A stretch of DNA of 64,000 nt from Arthrobacter sp. 9AX (lineage in GTDB: Bacteria > Actinomycetota > Actinomycetes > Actinomycetales > Micrococcaceae): assembly GCF_902506095.1 (NCBI RefSeq), contig NZ_LR733293.1, forward strand, positions 3,887,476 through 3,951,475, given 5' to 3'. Below are positions 1-8,721 of this stretch, piece after piece. The notes under the pieces were generated by a model. That model did no database searches. It was not told where the DNA came from and saw nothing but the letters and a program-made list of their open reading frames with translations. Each line of letters begins with the position of its first letter. Position 1 is the stretch's first letter. A program made the position numbers and the translations under genes.

Positions 1-414
1 GATCTCGTCCTCGACGTCAAAGATGGTGAAGGTCATGCCGTTGGTGTGCCGCGGCAGCACGGTCAGCGGCCGCAGCACCATGTCCTTCACCCCGTACGGC
101 AACGGCACGGCACCGGCAAGCTGAAGCCTGCCGGTCTCGGCGATCGACGCCAGGCGCTCCTCCACCTCCTCGGGCAGGATCACCTCCGGGTGGAAGCCCT
201 CCAGCCCCAGCAGGATCGCCGTCATGGTGCCGTGGCCATGCCCCGTCGCCGCGAGCGACCCGTACAGGTCCACCCGCAACGACGCCACGTCCGCGAGCTT
301 GCCCAGGCCCTTAAGCTCCTCCGCGAAAACGGCAGCAGCCCGCATCGGCCCCACAGTATGGGAAGACGAAGGCCCGATCCCAATCGAGAAAAGGTCAAAG
401 ACTCCAACAGCCAT
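1..414 (-). CDS. sdaA: L-serine ammonia-lyase, N-terminal part (runs off the window)
   Basis: Deaminates L-serine to pyruvate and ammonia in the cytoplasm with an oxygen-sensitive Fe-S cluster (family knowledge). Only the first 138 residues are visible, because the frame stays open to base 1. They start MAVGVFDLFSIGIGPSSSHT, and the SIGIGPSSSHTVGPM segment at about residues 10-24 is the hallmark of the serine dehydratase beta domain. The ATG is preceded by AGGAAA 8 nt upstream. It is the last gene of the gcvP-gcvT-gcvH-glyA-sdaA order, so glycine converted to serine by glyA can be drained to pyruvate. The cysteines of the cluster lie outside the window. Confidence 0.9.
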   Translation of the reverse strand, partial: MAVGVFDLFSIGIGPSSSHTVGPMRAAAVFAEELKGLGKLADVASLRVDLYGSLAATGHGHGTMTAILLGLEGFHPEVILPEEVEERLASIAETGRLQLAGAVPLPYGVKDMVLRPLTVLPRHTNGMTFTIFDVEDEI

Positions 415-444
415 GCGCGTGTTTCCTAACTGGTTTGAAGGTCA

Positions 445-509
445 GGAGTTTTTGTCCAGATATGCAGACTTAAACGCCCCCGAACTCGGCTTATCTGGAC
501 AAAAACTCC
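445..509. repeat. 18-bp perfect inverted repeat between glyA and sdaA
   Basis: The arm at 445-462 (GGAGTTTTTGTCCAGATA) is exactly reverse-complementary to 492-509, with a 29-nt spacer. It fills most of the 99-nt gap between the glyA stop and the sdaA start. There is no U-run after the stem in the reading direction, so it is not a standard terminator. It could be a processing or attenuation hairpin, or a copy of a dispersed palindromic element. Confidence 0.7.
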
Positions 510-513
510 GTGG

Positions 514-1836
514 TTAGGCGAGTGGTGCGACGCCGGGGTAGAGCGGATGCGCCAAAGCGAGAGCCTCGACGCGGTGACGCAGGCCCGAAAGGTCCGCATC
601 GGCGTCGGCCGTTAATGCCTCGGCGATGATGTCCGCCACCTCGCCGAAGGCAGCTTCGCCGAACCCGCGCGTGGCCAGGGCGGGCGTGCCGATGCGCAGG
701 CCGGAGGTGACCATCGGCGGGCGCGGGTCGAACGGGACGGCGTTGCGGTTGACCGTGATGTCGATGGCCGCGAGCCGGTCCTCGGCCTGCTGCCCGTCAA
801 GTTCGCAGTTGCGCAGGTCAACGAGGACCAGGTGCACGTCGGTGCCGCCGGAGACCACGCTGATGCCCTTGGAGGTGACGTCCGGCTGGACCAGTCGCTC
901 GGCCAGGATCCCGGCGCCGGCCAGAACACGTTCCTGCCGCTCCTTGAACTCCGCGGACGCGGCGATCTTGAACGCCACGGCTTTGCCCGCGATCACGTGC
1001 TCCAGCGGGCCGCCCTGCTGGCCCGGGAACACCGCCGAGTTGATCTTCTTGGCGATGTCGGCATCGTTGGTCAGGATGATGCCGCCGCGCGGACCGGCGA
1101 GGGTCTTGTGCGTGGTGGACGTGGTGACGTGCGCGTGCGGCACCGGCGACGGGTGCAGCCCTGCGGCCACCAGTCCGGCGAAGTGGGCCATGTCCACCAT
1201 GAGGTAGGCGCCCACGGAGTCGGCGATCCGGCGGAACTCGGCGAAGTCCAGCTGCCGGGCGTAGGCGGACCAGCCGGCCACGATCAGCGCGGGCTTGTGC
1301 TCCTGCGCGAGGCGCTCCACCTCGGCCATGTCCACCGTGTGGGTGTCCTCGCGGACGCCGTACGGCACCACGGTGTAGAGCTTGCCGGAAAAGTTAATCT
1401 TCATGCCGTGCGTGAGGTGGCCGCCGTGGGCCAGGTTCAGGCCCATGATGGTGTCGCCCGGCTTGATCAGCGCGTGCATCACCGAGGCGTTGGCCTGCGC
1501 GCCGGAGTGCGGCTGCACGTTGGCGAACTCCGCCCCGAAGAGTGCTTTGATCCGGTCGATAGCGAGCTGTTCGATGACGTCCACGTGCTCGCAGCCGCCG
1601 TAGTAGCGCTTGCCAGGGTAGCCCTCAGCGTACTTGTTGGTCAGCACCGAGCCCTGCGCCTGCATCACGGCGACGGCGGTGTGGTTCTCGGAGGCGATCA
1701 TCTCCAGGCCGTCGCGCTGGCGGGTGAGTTCGTCGTCGATCTTCGCGGCGATCTCCGGGTCAAGGGCGGACAGGTCGGCGTCCAGCGACGCGGAGACTAC
1801 CTGCTCGTAGGCAGCGGTTGCGGCGGTGGCGCTCAC
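514..1836 (-). CDS. glyA: Serine hydroxymethyltransferase
   Basis: PLP enzyme that interconverts serine plus tetrahydrofolate with glycine plus 5,10-methylene-tetrahydrofolate. It is 440 residues, close to the family norm. The PLP lysine is K244 in TTSTTHKTLAGPRGG, and the substrate-binding segments NKYAEGYPGKRYYGG (about 67-81) and MVDMAHFAGLVAAG (about 213-226) are intact. It starts at a GTG that overlaps the gcvH stop by 4 nt (GTGA), which points to translational coupling. With the glycine cleavage genes upstream it recycles the one-carbon unit released from glycine. Confidence 0.95.
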   Translation of the reverse strand: MSATAATAAYEQVVSASLDADLSALDPEIAAKIDDELTRQRDGLEMIASENHTAVAVMQAQGSVLTNKYAEGYPGKRYYGGCEHVDVIEQLAIDRIKALFGAEFANVQPHSGAQANASVMHALIKPGDTIMGLNLAHGGHLTHGMKINFSGKLYTVVPYGVREDTHTVDMAEVERLAQEHKPALIVAGWSAYARQLDFAEFRRIADSVGAYLMVDMAHFAGLVAAGLHPSPVPHAHVTTSTTHKTLAGPRGGIILTNDADIAKKINSAVFPGQQGGPLEHVIAGKAVAFKIAASAEFKERQERVLAGAGILAERLVQPDVTSKGISVVSGGTDVHLVLVDLRNCELDGQQAEDRLAAIDITVNRNAVPFDPRPPMVTSGLRIGTPALATRGFGEAAFGEVADIIAEALTADADADLSGLRHRVEALALAHPLYPGVAPLA

Positions 1837-2216
1837 AGCTCGCCGCCGTTGGCTGCTGCGTACTCTTCGGCGGACATCAGCGGGCCCTCTTCGGTGACGG
1901 CCACCTTGAAGAGCCAGCCGGCGCCGTAGGGGTCGTTGTTGATCAGGGCGGGGTCGGAGACCACTTCGTCGTTGATCTCCACCACTTCGCCGGTGACCGG
2001 GGCGTAGAGGTCGGAGACCGACTTGGTGGATTCCACCTCGCCGCAGGTTTCCCCCGCGGTCACCGTGGAGCCAACCTCGGGCAGGTCCACGTAGACGATG
2101 TCGCCGAGGGCTTCGGCAGCCACAGCGGAGATCCCGACGCCGGTAGGCCCGGATCCGTCAACAGCAATCCACTCGTGCTCGGCCGAGTATTTAAGTTCAG
2201 CAACAACTTTTGCCAT
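1833..2216 (-). CDS. gcvH: Glycine cleavage system H protein
   Basis: Lipoyl carrier of the glycine cleavage complex: it shuttles the aminomethyl group from GcvP to GcvT. 127 residues. The lipoylated lysine is K65 within VESTKSVSDLYAPVTGEV, and HEWI near residue 14 is the usual N-terminal signature. A longer frame opens 57 nt upstream, but the start at MAKVVAELKYS is preferred because it has AAAGGA 8 nt upstream and fits the family length. It overlaps glyA by 4 nt. The 105-nt spacer to gcvT contains repeats (see 2272-2322). Confidence 0.95.
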   Translation of the reverse strand: MAKVVAELKYSAEHEWIAVDGSGPTGVGISAVAAEALGDIVYVDLPEVGSTVTAGETCGEVESTKSVSDLYAPVTGEVVEINDEVVSDPALINNDPYGAGWLFKVAVTEEGPLMSAEEYAAANGGEL

Positions 2217-2271
2217 GTGTATTTCCTTTAGCTTCGTGTGTGAAAAATGAGAGAGGGTTAGCCCAAACCCC

Positions 2272-2322
2272 ACATCAAGTGAGAGAGCGTCTGGTTAGAA
2301 CCGACATCAAGTGAGAGAGCGT
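2272..2322. repeat. 19-bp direct repeat in the gcvT-gcvH spacer
   Basis: ACATCAAGTGAGAGAGCGT occurs at 2272-2290 and again at 2304-2322, 32 bp apart. A degenerate third copy (GAAAAATGAGAGAGGGTTA) lies at about 2242-2260. The last copy touches the gcvT stop codon. Function unknown. The repeats sit where gcvH mRNA stability or translation could be adjusted relative to gcvT. Confidence 0.75.
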
Positions 2323-3443
2323 TACTTCTGGCGCTTGTAGAACGGGAGCTGGACTACTTCGAACGGCTCGGGCTTGCCGCGGAGGTCGATGTCCAGGGCC
2401 GTGCCGGGGGCTGAGTGTTCGACGTCGACGTAGGCCAGGGCGATCGGGTAGCCGAGGGTGGGGCTTGGCTGGCCGGAGGTCACCTCGCCCACCACGTTGC
2501 CATCCTTCAGGACCGGGTAGTGGCTGCGGCCGGCGCGGCGGCCCATGCCCCTGAGGCCTACGAGCTTGCGGCCGGAGGTGGACCCGGCGCCCAGTTCCTT
2601 GAGTTCGGCCAGCACAGCCTTGCCCACGAAGTCCGATTCCTTCTTGAGCGACACCACAGGGCCGAGCCCGGCAGCATACGGGTTGCCTTCGCGGGAAAGC
2701 TCGTTGCCGTAGAGCGGCATACCGGCTTCGAGGCGGAGCGAATCGCGGCACGCGAGCCCGGCGGGGATGAGCCCGTGGCCGGCGCCAACTTCCAGCAGTG
2801 CGTCCCACAGGCCGGCGGCGTCCTCGTTCGGGATGTAGATTTCGAAGCCGTCCTCGCCGGTGTAGCCGGTGCGGGCGAGCAGCAGTTCCTGCCCGTTAAT
2901 CTCTACGTTCACAGCCGCGTAGTACTTCAGCTCAGTCACCAGTGCGTGCTGCTCAGCGGGGACCAGCGTCAGGAGGATGGCCTCGGCATTCGGTCCCTGC
3001 ACCGCGATCAGCGAGGTCTCTGCGGACACGTCCTCCACACGGACGTCGAAGCTGGCGGCCCGCTCTTCCAAGGCAGCGGCGACCACCGCGGCGTTGCCGG
3101 CGTTGGGGACCACGAGGTATTTCTGCTCGCCGCGGCGGTAGGAGATGAGGTCGTCGATGATGCCGCCGTCTTCCTGGCAGATCAGGGAGTACTTGGCTTT
3201 GCCCACCGCCACGGCGGACAGCTTGCCCACCAGGGCGTAGTCCAGGAACGCGGCGGCGTCGGGGCCGGTGACCCAGACTTCGCCCATGTGGGAGAGGTCG
3301 AACAGCCCGGCGGCGTTGCGGACGGCGTGGTGTTCGGCCAGTTCGGAGCTGTACTTCAGCGGCATCTGCCAGCCGCCGAAGTCGGTGAAGGAGGCGCCGG
3401 CGATCTTGTGCTGCTCGTACAGCGCGGTGTAGTTCTCAGTCAT
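2322..3443 (-). CDS. gcvT: Aminomethyltransferase, glycine cleavage T protein
   Basis: Transfers the methylene group from the aminomethylated H protein to tetrahydrofolate and releases ammonia. 373 residues. It begins MTENYTALYEQHKIAGASF and contains DFGGWQMPLKYSS, LFDLSHMGEV, RTGYTGEDGFEIY and CRDSLRLEAGMPLYGNEL, all standard GcvT segments. The chosen ATG has AAGGA 7 nt upstream. An in-frame ATG 21 nt earlier overlaps gcvP and is less likely. The gap to gcvP is only 10 nt, so the two are cotranscribed. Confidence 0.95.
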   Translation of the reverse strand: MTENYTALYEQHKIAGASFTDFGGWQMPLKYSSELAEHHAVRNAAGLFDLSHMGEVWVTGPDAAAFLDYALVGKLSAVAVGKAKYSLICQEDGGIIDDLISYRRGEQKYLVVPNAGNAAVVAAALEERAASFDVRVEDVSAETSLIAVQGPNAEAILLTLVPAEQHALVTELKYYAAVNVEINGQELLLARTGYTGEDGFEIYIPNEDAAGLWDALLEVGAGHGLIPAGLACRDSLRLEAGMPLYGNELSREGNPYAAGLGPVVSLKKESDFVGKAVLAELKELGAGSTSGRKLVGLRGMGRRAGRSHYPVLKDGNVVGEVTSGQPSPTLGYPIALAYVDVEHSAPGTALDIDLRGKPEPFEVVQLPFYKRQK

Positions 3444-3453
3444 CACGGAATCC

Positions 3454-6315
3454 TTAGTTCTCAAATTCGGAAAGCGGCGGGCAGGAGCAGACCAGGTTGC
3501 GGTCTCCTGCCGCTCCGTCGATGCGGCCCACGGGCGGGAAGTACTTGTCCTGCCGCAGCGAGGCCACCGGGAAGACGGCCTGCTCGCGCGGGTAGGAGCG
3601 GTTCCAGTCGGAAGAGATGGTGGCGGCAGCCGTGTGGGGTGCGTTGCGCAGCGGGGACTGCTCTACGGTGAAGTCGCCGGCGGCCACCTGGTCGATTTCA
3701 TTGCGGATGGTGATCATGGCTTCGATGAAGCGGTCGATCTCCGCGAGGTCCTCGGACTCGGTGGGTTCCACCATCAGGGTGCCTGCCACCGGGAACGACA
3801 GCGTGGGGGCGTGGAAGCCGAAGTCGATCAGGCGCTTGGCCACGTCCTCCGCGGTGACGCCGGTCTTGGCCGTCAGGTCGCGCAGGTCCAGGATGCACTC
3901 GTGCGCCACCAGGCCGCTTGTGCCCGTGTACAGGACCGGGAAGTGCTCGTCCAAGCGGGCGGCAACGTAGTTCGCGGCGAGCAGCGCGGACTTGGTGGCC
4001 TCGGTCAGGCCCTGCCCGCCCATGAGCTTTACGTATGCCCAGGAAATTGGCAGTACACCGGCGGAACCGAAACGGGAAGCGGAAATCGCGACGCCGTGGC
4101 CGGCCTCAGCGTTTTCGGAAGAAGCGTTGTTGGCGTCGCCCGGCATAAACGGCGCCAGGTGTGCCTTGGCAGCGACCGGGCCCACGCCGGGCCCGCCGCC
4201 GCCGTGCGGGATGCAGAACGTCTTGTGCAGGTTCAGGTGCGAGACGTCGCCGCCGAACTTGCCCGGCTGCGCCAGGCCGACGAGGGCGTTCAGGTTGGCG
4301 CCGTCAACGTACACCTGGCCGCCGGCTGCGTGGATGGCATCGCAGACTTCGCGGACGTCGGCGTCGTACACACCATGAGTGGACGGGTAGGTGATCATGA
4401 TCGCGGAGAGGACATCCTTGTGGGCCTCGATCTTGGCCTGCAGGTCCGCGTGGTCAATGGTGCCGTCGGCAGCGGTAGCCACAACAACAACCTTCATGCC
4501 GGCGAGGACAGCGGACGCCGCGTTGGTGCCGTGGGCGGACGCCGGGATCAGGCAGACGTTGCGCTGCGCCTCGCCCCGGGAGTGGTGGTAGCCGCGGATG
4601 GCCAGCAGGCCGGCGAGCTCGCCCTGCGAACCGGCGTTGGGCTGGATGGACACCTGGTCGTACCCGGTGATCTCGGCGAGGTCGGCTTCCAGTCCGGAAA
4701 TCAGTTCACGCCAACCGGCAGTCTGGGAATCCGGGGCGAACGGGTGGATCGAGGCGAACTCGGGCCAGGAGATGGCCTCCATCTCTGCCGTGGCGTTCAG
4801 CTTCATGGTGCAGGAGCCCAGCGGGATCATGGTGCGGTCCAGCGCCAGGTCCCGGTCGGAGAGGCGGCGGATGTAGCGCAGCAGCTGGGTTTCGGAGCGG
4901 TGGGTGTTGAACACCGGGTGCTGCAGGTAGGTGGAGGTGCGCAGCACCGGCTCCGGCAGCTCGAAACCGGCCCCCTCCACCACGGGACCGGCGCCGAAGG
5001 CGACAACAACCGCGGAGAGGACCTCCGGCGTCGTGGTTTCATCGACGGACACGCCAACTGTGTCCGCGTCGATGAGGCGCAGGTTGATGCCACGGGCTTC
5101 GGCGGCCGTGATGACCTTGTGGGCCTTCCCGGGCACGCGGACCGTGATGGTGTCGAAGAAGGTGTCGCTGACCAGTTCGCGGCCTGCCACCCGAAGCGTG
5201 GCGGCCAGGGCGCGGGCGTTGTTGTGGACGGTTTCGGCGATCGCCTTCAAGCCGTCGGGGCCGTGGTAAACGGCGTAGAAGGAGGAGACGATGGCCAGCA
5301 GGGCCTGCGCTGTGCAGATGTTGGAGGTGGCCTTCTCGCGCCGGATGTGCTGCTCGCGGGTCTGCAGGGCCAGGCGGTAGGCGGGAACACCGGCGTTGTC
5401 CTTGGAGACGCCCACGATGCGGCCGGGAAGCGTGCGCTCCATGCCTTCGCGGACGGCCATGTAGGCGGCGTGCGGTCCCCCAAAGAACAACGGCACGCCA
5501 AAGCGCTGGGTGGAGCCGACGGCGATGTCAGCGCCCTGCTCGCCCGGAGGCGTGATGAGGGTCAGGGCCAGGAGGTCGGCGGCGACGGTGACCAGTGCAC
5601 CGCGGTCCTTGGCCTCGGCGATGACGGCGGACTGGTCCCAGACGCGGCCGGAAACGCCGGGCTGCTGCAGGACCAGGCCGTTGATGTCGCCCTCGGGCAG
5701 GCCGGCCGTGAGGTCGGCAATTTCCACCTCGAAGCCGAGGGCTTCGGCGCGGCCCAGCACGATGGCGATGGTCTGCGGGAGCAGGTCGGCGTCGAGGACC
5801 GTCTTGCCGTCCTTGGCACTCTTGTTCTTGTTGGCGCGGCGCATCAGGAGCACGGCCTCGGCGGCAGCCGTGGCTTCGTCGAGCAGGGACGCGTTGGCCA
5901 CCGGGAGCGCTGTGAGGTCCTGCACCATCGTCTGGAAGTTCAGCAGCGCCTCAAGCCGGCCCTGGGAAATCTCAGGCTGGTAGGGGGTGTAGGCGGTGTA
6001 CCAGGCGGGGGCTTCGAGGATGTTGCGGCGGATCACCGGCGGGGTCACAGTGTCGTAGTAGCCTTGGCCGATCATCTGGACCGCGGTCTTGTTTTTGGCG
6101 GCGAGCTTGCGGAGCTCGGCAAGGACCTGGACTTCGCTGAGGGCGCTCTCGAGGGTGAGGGGCTTGTCCTGGCGGATGGAATCCGGCACCGCGCTGTCCA
6201 CGAGGCCATCAAGGGTGTCGTAGCCGACGGCCTTGAGCATGGTGTCAATGTCGGACTGGCGGCGCGCGCCGATATGGCGGTCTGCGAAGGTGGTGGGGGA
6301 CGATTGAACCGTCAT
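3454..6315 (-). CDS. gcvP: Glycine dehydrogenase (decarboxylating), P protein
   Basis: PLP enzyme that decarboxylates glycine and loads the aminomethyl group on GcvH. 953 residues, the full single-chain form. It starts MTVQSSPTTFADRHIGARR. The PLP lysine is K698 in HLNLHKTFCIPHGGGGPG, and the glycine-rich loop after it is intact. An upstream ATG 39 nt away is less likely because GGAG lies 8 nt before the chosen ATG. First gene of the operon, directly behind the glycine riboswitch, so glycine should control the whole operon. Confidence 0.97.
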   Translation of the reverse strand: MTVQSSPTTFADRHIGARRQSDIDTMLKAVGYDTLDGLVDSAVPDSIRQDKPLTLESALSEVQVLAELRKLAAKNKTAVQMIGQGYYDTVTPPVIRRNILEAPAWYTAYTPYQPEISQGRLEALLNFQTMVQDLTALPVANASLLDEATAAAEAVLLMRRANKNKSAKDGKTVLDADLLPQTIAIVLGRAEALGFEVEIADLTAGLPEGDINGLVLQQPGVSGRVWDQSAVIAEAKDRGALVTVAADLLALTLITPPGEQGADIAVGSTQRFGVPLFFGGPHAAYMAVREGMERTLPGRIVGVSKDNAGVPAYRLALQTREQHIRREKATSNICTAQALLAIVSSFYAVYHGPDGLKAIAETVHNNARALAATLRVAGRELVSDTFFDTITVRVPGKAHKVITAAEARGINLRLIDADTVGVSVDETTTPEVLSAVVVAFGAGPVVEGAGFELPEPVLRTSTYLQHPVFNTHRSETQLLRYIRRLSDRDLALDRTMIPLGSCTMKLNATAEMEAISWPEFASIHPFAPDSQTAGWRELISGLEADLAEITGYDQVSIQPNAGSQGELAGLLAIRGYHHSRGEAQRNVCLIPASAHGTNAASAVLAGMKVVVVATAADGTIDHADLQAKIEAHKDVLSAIMITYPSTHGVYDADVREVCDAIHAAGGQVYVDGANLNALVGLAQPGKFGGDVSHLNLHKTFCIPHGGGGPGVGPVAAKAHLAPFMPGDANNASSENAEAGHGVAISASRFGSAGVLPISWAYVKLMGGQGLTEATKSALLAANYVAARLDEHFPVLYTGTSGLVAHECILDLRDLTAKTGVTAEDVAKRLIDFGFHAPTLSFPVAGTLMVEPTESEDLAEIDRFIEAMITIRNEIDQVAAGDFTVEQSPLRNAPHTAAATISSDWNRSYPREQAVFPVASLRQDKYFPPVGRIDGAAGDRNLVCSCPPLSEFEN

Positions 6316-6367
6316 AAGAGGAACTCCATAATTCAGGTGATGCCGAAGCACCACGTTGATTCGGGTT

Positions 6368-6565
6368 CCTCCCCGCTCTGTATTGGACCTGAGAGTTTTG
6401 CGTTGCCCTGATGCCAGGACGCCACTTGCACCGTCGGTGAGCCCGGGTGCCCGGACTGCTTTCCAGAGTTGCCTTGCCGCGGCGGTACGTGGGCCTGAGA
6501 GATTCCTGGGGAGGATTTGCTCCTACGGCGCCTGCAGAACGTACCGGCAGGACTCTCCCGCCGCA
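6368..6565 (-). promoter_or_regulatory. Tandem glycine riboswitch
   Basis: Reading the minus strand, aptamer 1 runs from GGGAGAGTCC through GCCGTAGGAGCAAATCC to CAGGAATCTCTCAGGC. Aptamer 2 runs from CTCTGGAAAGCAG through CACCGACGGTGCAAGT to CAAAACTCTCAGGTCC and a closing AGAGCGGGGAGGA. The paired TCTCAGG cores and both 'gxGCAAxxCC'-type elements are the known glycine riboswitch consensus, and the two aptamers are separated by a short linker. It lies about 50 nt before the gcvP start and should switch on the operon when glycine is abundant (known behaviour of the class). Confidence 0.93.
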
Positions 6566-6604
6566 GATCATAAGCACGTGCCACTGGTGGGTGACACGGC
6601 TCAC

Positions 6605-6633
6605 ACCTTACCTTGTAGAGTTGCTGAACGCAA
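6605..6633 (-). promoter_or_regulatory. Probable promoter of the gcv operon
   Basis: On the minus strand, TTGCGT and TAAGGT are separated by 17 nt, a good match to the actinobacterial SigA consensus. It lies 40 nt before the first riboswitch helix, so the leader would start just upstream of the aptamers. Confidence 0.65.
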
Positions 6634-6656
6634 AATTATGCGTCCGAACAAGGCAA

Positions 6657-6690
6657 GCGGACGACGCCGGGACGTGCCGCCGTCGTCCGT
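6657..6690. repeat. GCGGACGACG-family hairpin, copy 1 (in a divergent gap)
   Basis: Stem GGACGACG (6659-6666) pairs with CGTCGTCC (6681-6688), extended inward by three pairs after one mismatch. It is the least perfect member of a family also seen near 11.8, 13.55, 15.93, 21.79 and 25.5 kb. Here both neighbours are transcribed away from it, so it cannot simply terminate either of them. Confidence 0.6.
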
Positions 6691-6781
6691 CCCGCCAAGG
6701 TGCCGCGCGGCTCCAGCGGAAAAACCCCAGCCTGTCCGAGGATCCCGTGCCCGAGGACAGGGCGCCTGAGAGAATGGCCCC

Positions 6782-8656
6782 ATGGAGATCGCCCTGGGAC
6801 TTCTGGTTCTCGTTGCGGTGGTCTGCGCCGGCAGTGCGCTGGGACGGAAACTCAACATTTCGGTGCCGCTGCTGCTGGTGCTGGCCGGGGTGGTGGGCTC
6901 CTTCCTCCCGTTCGTCCCGGAGATTGAGCTGAACCCCGAGCTCGTCCTGGTGGGACTGCTGCCGCCGCTGCTGTACGCCGCGGCGCTGCGGACCTCGCTG
7001 TTCGATTTCAGCTCCAACCGCCGCTCCATCGGCCTGCTCTCGGTGGGCTACGTCATTTTCGGCACCATCACCGTGGGCTATGTGGTGTGGTGGCTGTTCC
7101 CGGAGATCCCGCTGGCCGCCGCGATCGCGCTCGGCGCGGTGGTGGCGCCGCCCGACGCCGTCGCCGCCACCTCCATCGCCCGGAAGGTGGGGATGCCGCG
7201 GCGGATCGTCACCATCCTGGAGGGCGAATCCCTGGTCAACGATGCGACGGCGCTGATCTGCCTCCGGGCAGCCATCGCCGCGATTTCGGGAACAGTATCC
7301 GTTGCCGCAATCGTCGGCGACTTCCTGCTCGCGGTGGGCGGCGGACTGGCGGTGGGCATCGCGGCCGCCTACGTGCTGACCGAACTACGCAAGCGGATCC
7401 GCAACGTCCCCATCAACACCTCCACCTCACTGGTGGCACCCCTGGTGGCGTACCTGCCGGCGGAGGCAATCCACGCGTCGGGTGTCCTCGCCGTCGTGGT
7501 TACCGGGCTCATCATGGGCACCAAGGCGCCGTCGATGCCCAACGGTGCCGCCCGGCTGAGTCAGCGCAGCAACTGGAACACGGTGCAGTTCCTGCTCGAG
7601 AACGCGGTGTTCCTGCTGATCGGGCTGCAGGTGCGCAGCATCGTGGACGGCGTCCAGGACGATTCGTTGGGTGCCGGCCGGATCTGGATCGGCTGCGTGG
7701 TGATCCTGCTGGCGGTGCTGATCCTCCGGCCGGTGTGGGTTTTCCCGGTCACATACCTGCCCCGGTTAATTCCGGCGGTGCGGCGCAACGATCCGCCACC
7801 GCCGTGGCAATTCCCGGCCATTGTGTCCTGGGCCGGGATGCGCGGCGTGGTCACCCTGGCCGCGGTGCTGGTGCTGCCCGAGGACCTGGAACACCGTTCA
7901 GTGCTGATCCTCGCCGCTCTGGTGGTGGTGGGCGGCACCCTGACGCTGCAGGGCTTTACCCTCCCGGCGCTGGTCCGGGCGCTGCGGGTGCAAGGCCCGG
8001 ACCAGCGCGAGGATGCCTTGAACAAGGCGTCGCTGATGCAGGTTGCCACGGCCGCCGGAGTGGCGCGGCTGCAGGAGCTGGGCACTGAGAACGATCCGCC
8101 CGAGGTCCTGGCCATGCTGAAGCGCCGCACCCAGGAGCGGGGCCTGGCGGCGTGGGAACGGCTGGGCCGGCCGTCTGCAGAGACATCGACGCCCAGTGCG
8201 CGCTACGCCCAGCTGCGGCTTGCCATGCTGGAGGCCGAACGGGCCAAAGTGCTGGAGCTGCGGCGCGGCGGCGAGTACGCGCAGGAGGTCCTCAGCGATG
8301 TCCTGGAGCGGCTGGATGTTGAGGAATCCATGCTGGACGTGGCGCTGGACGAGGTGGACACGGCCGGCGAGGGCGGCGGCGAAGGCATCGCGCGGCCGGG
8401 CGGCGTTTGCGGGCACCTGGAGTCGGCCCGGCCCCGGGAGGCGCCCGCGGGCGCCTTCTGCGAGGACTGCCTGCGGGAAGGCACGACGCCGGTCCACCTG
8501 CGCATGTGCCTGGCCTGCGGGAACGTTGGGTGTTGCGATTCCTCACCCGCCACCCATGCGTCCCGGCACTTCGCGTCGACAGGGCACCCTGTGATGCGGA
8601 GCATCGAGCCGGGCGAGGACTGGCGCTGGTGCTACCGGGACGACCTGCTGGGGTGA
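6782..8656 (+). CDS. Na+/H+ antiporter (CPA1/NhaP type) with C-terminal UBP zinc finger
   Basis: Predicted membrane antiporter exchanging Na+ (or K+) for protons. The 624 residues divide into about 12 hydrophobic segments over residues 1-400, with the CPA1 motifs FPEIPLAAAIALGAVVAPPD and LEGESLVNDATALI. A cytoplasmic helical region (about 420-540) follows. From residue 543 there is a zf-UBP domain (CGHL, CEDC, CLACGNVGCC, H50/H54/H60 of the domain, then DWRWCYRDD). UBP fingers bind free ubiquitin C-termini in eukaryotes; the role in bacteria is unknown and may be regulatory. Monocistronic, divergent from the gcv operon. ATG chosen at MEIALGLLVL. Confidence 0.85.
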   Translation: MEIALGLLVLVAVVCAGSALGRKLNISVPLLLVLAGVVGSFLPFVPEIELNPELVLVGLLPPLLYAAALRTSLFDFSSNRRSIGLLSVGYVIFGTITVGYVVWWLFPEIPLAAAIALGAVVAPPDAVAATSIARKVGMPRRIVTILEGESLVNDATALICLRAAIAAISGTVSVAAIVGDFLLAVGGGLAVGIAAAYVLTELRKRIRNVPINTSTSLVAPLVAYLPAEAIHASGVLAVVVTGLIMGTKAPSMPNGAARLSQRSNWNTVQFLLENAVFLLIGLQVRSIVDGVQDDSLGAGRIWIGCVVILLAVLILRPVWVFPVTYLPRLIPAVRRNDPPPPWQFPAIVSWAGMRGVVTLAAVLVLPEDLEHRSVLILAALVVVGGTLTLQGFTLPALVRALRVQGPDQREDALNKASLMQVATAAGVARLQELGTENDPPEVLAMLKRRTQERGLAAWERLGRPSAETSTPSARYAQLRLAMLEAERAKVLELRRGGEYAQEVLSDVLERLDVEESMLDVALDEVDTAGEGGGEGIARPGGVCGHLESARPREAPAGAFCEDCLREGTTPVHLRMCLACGNVGCCDSSPATHASRHFASTGHPVMRSIEPGEDWRWCYRDDLLG

Positions 8657-8721
8657 GGCACCCCTGAGGTGACGGAAACGGCGGCGGAACGCAGTACTGG
8701 ATTGTTGTGGCGTAACGTCCG

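Noticed and set aside
2415..6411. Long plus-strand frames opposite gcvT and gcvP
   Set aside because: They mirror the real genes with glycine/valine/arginine-rich translations and no motifs.
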